Shown here: positions 59,512 to 64,000 of the stretch, one piece after another | How positions within the stretch are numbered: the stretch's first letter is position 1 | Layout: every line of letters starts with the position of its first letter | Origin: Pseudomonas sp. GV071 | GTDB taxonomy: Bacteria; Pseudomonadota; Gammaproteobacteria; Pseudomonadales; Pseudomonadaceae | Assembly: GCF_003050835.1 (NCBI RefSeq) | Contig: NZ_QAOJ01000009.1 | Span: 62,001-126,000 of the forward strand | Length of the DNA stretch: 64,000 nt | Direction: 5' to 3' | Position numbers and translations under genes: made by a program | The notes under the pieces: model-generated | Seen by the model: the letters and a program-made list of their open reading frames with translations, nothing else | Told to the model about the DNA's origin: nothing | Databases searched by the model: none

Positions 59512-60744
59512 TCATATCTCACTGTCCCAGATGACGGTTACATTACCTCGAAAGCGGCCACCACCGCTGTCTATCATTTGATTTACGCCGCTTTTTTCAA
59601 TCTCAAAGTTTAGTGAGGAGCGCCCATCGTAAATAATATTACTGGGCTGAAAGACACTAATCATATTGTTGCTTAATAAATAATTATTGACGGGCTTGTT
59701 GCTGGTGTCCTGGAGGCTGCTGGGAAGGGTTACCATGGTTTTCACCGGGATTTGCGTATTGTTGTCATCACTTTGAAGGCCGCAGTCAGAGCCTACTGGA
59801 TATTGGCATTGTAGTTGCATTTTAAATCTTGATGATACCCACAGGCGGAAAGGCTGGTTTATCGTTAACTTGTTTGGACGCTGGTTTCCCCCACTATTTA
59901 TCCATTGCTGCCAGCCACCTTGAGGTTGCAGAGCCAGGAGGTTCGAGTTTACTGGGAACTGTACGCGTAGCGTGTGGCTGACGTTAAGTTTGAAGTTTAG
60001 GTTCAAGATAGGGTCGTTCGCGACTCCATTGCCAAGTTGTATGTCACCCGTTCTTCCTACGGTATAGCTAAGCGTGCCTGTGTATTGGCCCGCACTCATT
60101 TGTAAAGGGTTCGGTGTTCTCAATTCATACATGATGTTGTTTTCAGAGAAGCTTATACCCGCCAAGCTATAGGTGGGGCTTTTAACGCATGCGTTATCCG
60201 ATCTGAAAAACCAGAAGAACCTGAACCAATTTCCTCCTACGTGCGCTAAAGAACCACGTGTGCATCCAGCGCCAGGATTGGTATACCAATCGCCATTCCA
60301 AAGTTGGGAATGGGCAGATTGGTTGCCAACCGAGCTTGACAATATATAAACTGACCCCATTCCGATAATTCTAAATTGTACGGTTTGAGTGGTTCCGTCA
60401 GAGTGAGTTACCGTTAGATCCCGCCAGGAATAAGGAACTCGCAGGGGAACCGGATCATCCTTAACCAGAGGTGTAGATGGAATTGACATGGGGAGGGAAA
60501 TGCTAAACCAACCGTTGTTTCGGCACAGGTCTGGATAGTTTATGCAATACCCGCCGTTCGGCGTCGTGTTGGTAAATTGATTGGCGTTGGTGTTGTTGCC
60601 AATCACGTCTGCCTGGAAACTTGCAGTGATGTTGAGTTCTGCCGCCAGGGCATAATTCATGGAGATAATAAAAAGATATAGAGAAACGGAAAGTTTTGAC
60701 TTCAGCCACGATGAACGTTGAAACAATGGTTTTTCAAAAGTCAT
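59512..60744 (-). CDS. CS1-type pilus tip adhesin-like protein
   Basis: A 410-residue exported protein: basic N-terminus and signal peptide (LYLFIISMNYALA, about 22-35), then a long beta-rich region with paired cysteines (CINYPDLC; CTRG..C; CQYPVGSDC) and an end region (SGGGRFRGNVTVIWDSEI) like the pilin donor strand-accepting fold of CooD/CfaE tip proteins. It is the third gene after usher and chaperone (ATGA overlap with the chaperone). Base composition is clearly more AT-rich than neighbours, suggesting transfer or rapid evolution. Confidence 0.75.
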   Translation of the reverse strand: MTFEKPLFQRSSWLKSKLSVSLYLFIISMNYALAAELNITASFQADVIGNNTNANQFTNTTPNGGYCINYPDLCRNNGWFSISLPMSIPSTPLVKDDPVPLRVPYSWRDLTVTHSDGTTQTVQFRIIGMGSVYILSSSVGNQSAHSQLWNGDWYTNPGAGCTRGSLAHVGGNWFRFFWFFRSDNACVKSPTYSLAGISFSENNIMYELRTPNPLQMSAGQYTGTLSYTVGRTGDIQLGNGVANDPILNLNFKLNVSHTLRVQFPVNSNLLALQPQGGWQQWINSGGNQRPNKLTINQPFRLWVSSRFKMQLQCQYPVGSDCGLQSDDNNTQIPVKTMVTLPSSLQDTSNKPVNNYLLSNNMISVFQPSNIIYDGRSSLNFEIEKSGVNQMIDSGGGRFRGNVTVIWDSEI

Positions 60745-61481
60745 TTTTTCACCTCGACTTTCTGGCTCTTTTCACCTTCTTTCATGTGGAAGCTATAGAT
60801 CCGCCCCAGCGTTTTTGGAAAAACGAAGGTTTTCCCAGGGCGTATGTGATGCTTTTGACTGGGGAGGCAGTCACTGGGTTTTGCGATGTCGCAATCTTTG
60901 AACTCATCCAGTTCAATCGTGCTATTGCCAGCGTTATTTATCTGATAACTATCCGGCGTGTTTTGCAGTTGCGTATCAAAACGTATGTGCTCGGGGCGAA
61001 CGAAAAATACCGTGCCGTAACCTGCCAATATATTGATGCCGGCAGACATCGATTCTTTATAGTTGTCGCGTTCGCTTTCGGAGATATCGAAGTTGTCTTC
61101 TGTTTCCGGCATTACCGGCACAAAGCGCACCCGGTAATAGCGTTCACGCCCGCGGTCGCCTCGGTACAATAAACGAGTGGCCTGCATGCTTTTGGGGGGA
61201 ACGATCAACCGGGCCGGACTGGCAATCAAACCGGTGCGATTGCGAGTGTCGTCTTGGAGACTGTCGAGTGGTGTTTCAATGCTCTTGCCGTCTGCATCGA
61301 AAGTGATTTCATACACGTTAACTCGGACGAAGGCTGTGCTTTCTCCGCCGTTGAATACACGTTTAAGGTAGGTGCTCTTGCCTGCGTCCAAGTAGTCGTA
61401 AACGGTACCGACATTGATGCTGGGGCCGGCCTGGGCTGTGGCGCACAGGAAAAGTGCAACCGCGGAGAGAAACGTTTTCAC
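60741..61481 (-). CDS. CS1/CFA/I-type periplasmic pilus chaperone
   Basis: A 246-residue Ig-fold chaperone. Signal peptide about 1-18 (FLSAVALFLCATAQA); domain 1 has SPARLIVPPKSMQATRLLYRGDRGRERYYRVRFVPVMPE, the basic-residue and hydrophobic G1-type pattern. The alpha-clade chaperones CooB and CfaA have this layout. Start is GTG 61481 with AAGAGG upstream. Confidence 0.82.
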   Translation of the reverse strand: MKTFLSAVALFLCATAQAGPSINVGTVYDYLDAGKSTYLKRVFNGGESTAFVRVNVYEITFDADGKSIETPLDSLQDDTRNRTGLIASPARLIVPPKSMQATRLLYRGDRGRERYYRVRFVPVMPETEDNFDISESERDNYKESMSAGINILAGYGTVFFVRPEHIRFDTQLQNTPDSYQINNAGNSTIELDEFKDCDIAKPSDCLPSQKHHIRPGKTFVFPKTLGRIYSFHMKEGEKSQKVEVKK

Positions 61482-61501
61482 GAAAAAAACCTCTTGAATT
61501 A

Positions 61502-61520
61502 CACGTCGCTGAGCGACGTT
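61502..61520 (-). other. Intercistronic hairpin between usher and chaperone genes
   Basis: ACGTCGCT (61503-61510) pairs with AGCGACGT (61512-61519). No T run follows on the minus strand, so it is more likely an mRNA-processing or stability element than a terminator. Confidence 0.45.
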
Positions 61521-61569
61521 GTATCTGGCAGTGGGGCGCTGTACTCGTGCGCCGTAACGAGATGGCTTC

Positions 61570-64000
61570 CTAGCCTTGAGCGATTTTTTCCAGTCCGCTG
61601 TCCTGGACGCAGGACAGGTCTCCGGTCATCAACACATCGCCTTCGCGGGTAAGGTTTTTGAGGTCCAGTGCCAGACGGCAAATGGCTTTTTCGCCACGCA
61701 CCACCTCCAGGGTTGGCGTCTTGGCGCTCAACTCCATCGAAAAGAATCCGTCGACTTCTGTTACGCCGCGACTGGCGTGGTTAAGCACATGCACGCCTTT
61801 GAGTGGTGCGCCGCGCCCATCAATCAGGCGGCCAAAAACCGTGACAGTTTTTATTAGCCGCACCTGTTGGTGGGCCACGCCGCCTTTATTCAGGTGGTAG
61901 GTGGCACGAGCTGGCTGAATGCTGGCGGCAGGGGTGTGCACGCCCTGAAAGTCAAACTGCACCACGCCTCTCTGGTAGGCGCTCACGGGGATGATGTTGC
62001 GGCCCGGACGAAGCACGGCGTAATGGCCGCTCAGGTCATCCGCCCGTAGTTCGATGTCTTCGATATCGGAGTCCAAGTCCACGATCATGCCCGCGTCGCT
62101 GGTCAGCTGCTGACCACTCAGGGCCATACTGTGAGCGCCCATCAACAGGGTGCTTTCCATATTCAGGCTTGCGGAGAGGTTCTGATTGTAAGAGGAGCGT
62201 TGCAGCTGCAGATCGCCCTGGGTTACGTCTGTTTCAAATTGGGCGGTACCCGTCAAACCCACTCCATAAGTGTCGGCATTAACGTTGCCAGTGACTTGGC
62301 GCAGGACGTCACCCTTGAGGTCCTGTTGGTAGCCGATACTGGCGTTGCGGTCGTTATCGCCGTCGCGTGAGGTTCGCGAACCCACGCTAGCCGTCAGGCG
62401 CTTGCCTGGCCCCCCAATTGCCAGGTTGAGACTCAAGTCGATACCTCGATTGCGTTCGTTGCCACTACTGACCGACGCAGCGCGGTCGAACACCGAAAGG
62501 CGCCAGTTGGCGTCGTTGCCAAACAGCTGGCTGTTACGCATCCAGCCAGCATCGAGGCCGATGCCGTTGTTATAACCGTCGCTGTGGGAAATCCTGGCAT
62601 TCAAGCTGTCGTGGTGGCCCAGGCGGTGGGTGATGCCGAGGGCAGAGTTGCTGATATTGCCGTTGTAGCTATGGCGTTGGCGTATTCGGCTGCCATCAGG
62701 CAGCGTTTCCCAGGTGTTGCGGTTGTCCATCCAGCTGCGGCTGTGGCTGAAAATAAGGCTACCGCTGCCATAGTTGTACAGCGCCTGCAGATCGGTACCG
62801 GTACCGTGGTTCTGGGTTTGGTAGACGTTGGCATACAGGCTGGCGGTGGCGCCAATCCCCAGGTCCAGTGAAGTGCCCAGTTGGTTCTGTTCGCTGATCT
62901 TGCGGGCCGAAATCCCTACTACGGCGCGCGGGTGCAGAAGGTAGTTGGCAGCGATCCCGGTCGTCAGTGTGCCGTCTTCGCGAGTAGTGCTGTTGCTCAA
63001 CGCGCTGCTTTCACGGCCGGCAAAAATGTTGTAACGCCAGCGTTGATCTGGATTGCTCCAGTTATTGGGCTTGTACACCAATTCATCGGTAGTGGAACTT
63101 ACGATGCCGTCTTCCACCAGGCGTACTTCGATGTCGTAGATGCCACCCGGCAATGTGCGGGTGTCCAGGGTCTGCAAACCGGGCGCTACCTGTTGACTAT
63201 TGATCAGCGCGCCGTTGCGGTAGATCTCGACGGTGGCGTTGCGGTTGGCGGTTACGTAGATGGGGTAAATTGCCGGTTGATTGCCGTCTTTGCTAAGGCT
63301 GTCGGAGCTGCCCATCATCAGCCCGATGGCGGTGTCAGGGGAGTTGCCGAACGTGCGCAGGTTACGGTTCAACCCTATGGATTCAGGCGTGAAATAACCC
63401 AACCGCAGAAAATGGTCTTGCCACTCTTTCTGTGTGTGCAGCTCATACACTTGGTATTGGTGGGTTTGGTCCGGGGTGTCATTTCTGGATGCCTGGCCGT
63501 AAAACGTCTGTGTCCAGTTACCGACACTGGTCAGACCTTTTACAGCGACGCGCCCGTATGAGTCCTGCTGCTCTCCGCCGGCGAGGTTGATCTGATTACG
63601 CAGCATGAGACCGGTGCTGCCATCTACCGGAGGTTGGTGGTAGTTGCTTACCTTGATATCGCGTTCAGCGTTATCGGTCAGTAACGACAGTTCGGAGTTC
63701 TCCAGGCTGTAGTGCGCGGCAACCAGGCCGTTTTTGCACTGCTGCAGGCAGGGGCCGAGAGCGATACCGCGTTGCAACTCAGCCTTCCAGTTATCCAGTT
63801 CGGTGCTGCTTAGACTGGTGTCGCGGGTGTCAGTGAATTCTACAAGAGTGACTCGTTCATCTTTGGATAGCGTGACCATGGCTTCGCCTAACTCCTGGCG
63901 ATCCAGACGGATGCGCACGGCCAAAGGAACGTCGAAAAAGTGTTCGTGAAACTCCTTGGGCAAACCCCGGGCTTGCGCTATCACGCTTAAAGGAGCGGCC
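61570..64000 (-). CDS. CS1/CFA/I-type pilus outer-membrane usher (partial, 5' end beyond window)
   Basis: At least 809 residues of an alpha-clade usher. The visible N-terminus (AAPLSVIAQARGLPKEF) looks like the end of a signal peptide, so little is missing. It has a Cys pair in the N-domain (CLQQCKNG), long barrel sequence, and a C-terminal part (HLNKGGVAHQQVRLIKTVTVFGRLIDGRGAPLKGVHV...FSMELSAKTPTLEVVRGEKAIC) like TcfC/CooC ushers. The major pilin gene would be expected upstream, off the window. Confidence 0.85.
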   Translation of the reverse strand, partial: AAPLSVIAQARGLPKEFHEHFFDVPLAVRIRLDRQELGEAMVTLSKDERVTLVEFTDTRDTSLSSTELDNWKAELQRGIALGPCLQQCKNGLVAAHYSLENSELSLLTDNAERDIKVSNYHQPPVDGSTGLMLRNQINLAGGEQQDSYGRVAVKGLTSVGNWTQTFYGQASRNDTPDQTHQYQVYELHTQKEWQDHFLRLGYFTPESIGLNRNLRTFGNSPDTAIGLMMGSSDSLSKDGNQPAIYPIYVTANRNATVEIYRNGALINSQQVAPGLQTLDTRTLPGGIYDIEVRLVEDGIVSSTTDELVYKPNNWSNPDQRWRYNIFAGRESSALSNSTTREDGTLTTGIAANYLLHPRAVVGISARKISEQNQLGTSLDLGIGATASLYANVYQTQNHGTGTDLQALYNYGSGSLIFSHSRSWMDNRNTWETLPDGSRIRQRHSYNGNISNSALGITHRLGHHDSLNARISHSDGYNNGIGLDAGWMRNSQLFGNDANWRLSVFDRAASVSSGNERNRGIDLSLNLAIGGPGKRLTASVGSRTSRDGDNDRNASIGYQQDLKGDVLRQVTGNVNADTYGVGLTGTAQFETDVTQGDLQLQRSSYNQNLSASLNMESTLLMGAHSMALSGQQLTSDAGMIVDLDSDIEDIELRADDLSGHYAVLRPGRNIIPVSAYQRGVVQFDFQGVHTPAASIQPARATYHLNKGGVAHQQVRLIKTVTVFGRLIDGRGAPLKGVHVLNHASRGVTEVDGFFSMELSAKTPTLEVVRGEKAICRLALDLKNLTREGDVLMTGDLSCVQDSGLEKIAQG

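Overview
The window looks like chromosomal DNA of a Pseudomonas (P. putida/P. fluorescens-like). It is GC-rich, carries REP palindromes of the GCATCGCGGCTGAAGC...CTCCTACG type, and has Pseudomonas-style genes such as the MsuE-like FMN reductase, an AmtB, a YbiT-type ABC-F protein and an SfnB/DszC-like flavoprotein. No rRNA, tRNA, CRISPR array, integrase or insertion sequence was found. All identifications are from reading the sequence; no database was searched.

1-15.3 kb is an organosulfur-acquisition island. A minus-strand operon encodes an FMN reductase, an MFS carrier, two SsuC-like permeases and an SsuB-like ATPase. Next come a TonB-dependent receptor, an SsuD-like flavin monooxygenase followed by two tandem DszB-like (sulfinate desulfinase) genes, a class II aldolase-like gene, a DszC/SfnB-like flavin monooxygenase, and a third DszB-like gene. 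The enzyme types together resemble the 4S desulfurization logic (reductase, two monooxygenases, desulfinase). Each of the six transcription starts has a -24/-12 (sigma54) promoter, with TTGCTG-N-CAGCAA inverted repeats nearby. This is the most interesting system in the window. One DszB paralog has Ser in place of the catalytic Cys.

15.3-29.3 kb is mostly housekeeping and signalling: an HD-GYP phosphodiesterase with an inserted segment, a FUSC-type membrane protein, dgt, an EAL phosphodiesterase, a YqjD/YqjE/YqjK-like trio, amtB with a sigma54/NtrC-like upstream region, a chemoreceptor, uppP and an NTF2-AraC fusion regulator.

29.3-41 kb holds a polyamine-type module (FAD amine oxidase, cupin, PotF-like binding protein), a cold-shock/DUF1294 fusion, a periplasmic alpha-carbonic anhydrase, LysR/azoR, a hydrolase, an MFS carrier, a TonB/TolA C-terminal-like protein and the ABC-F gene ybiT.

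41-47.7 kb is a threonine-synthase-like gene in a tightly overlapping operon with a polar amino acid ABC transporter, then a LysR regulator and an esterase. An unreported 59-codon ORF lies in the leader. 47.7-54.5 kb is a minus-strand locus with an exo-rhamnogalacturonan-lyase-like Tat protein, a DUF6250-like protein, a TonB receptor and an SsuA-like periplasmic binding protein.

54.8-64 kb holds an Fsr-type MFS pump, an AraC regulator opposite a siderophore-interacting protein (preceded by a 25-codon ORF), a MerR regulator with a 19-bp-spacer promoter and its CMD-family partner, a D,D-carboxypeptidase, and a CS1/CFA/I-type (alpha) chaperone-usher pilus operon that runs off the right edge.
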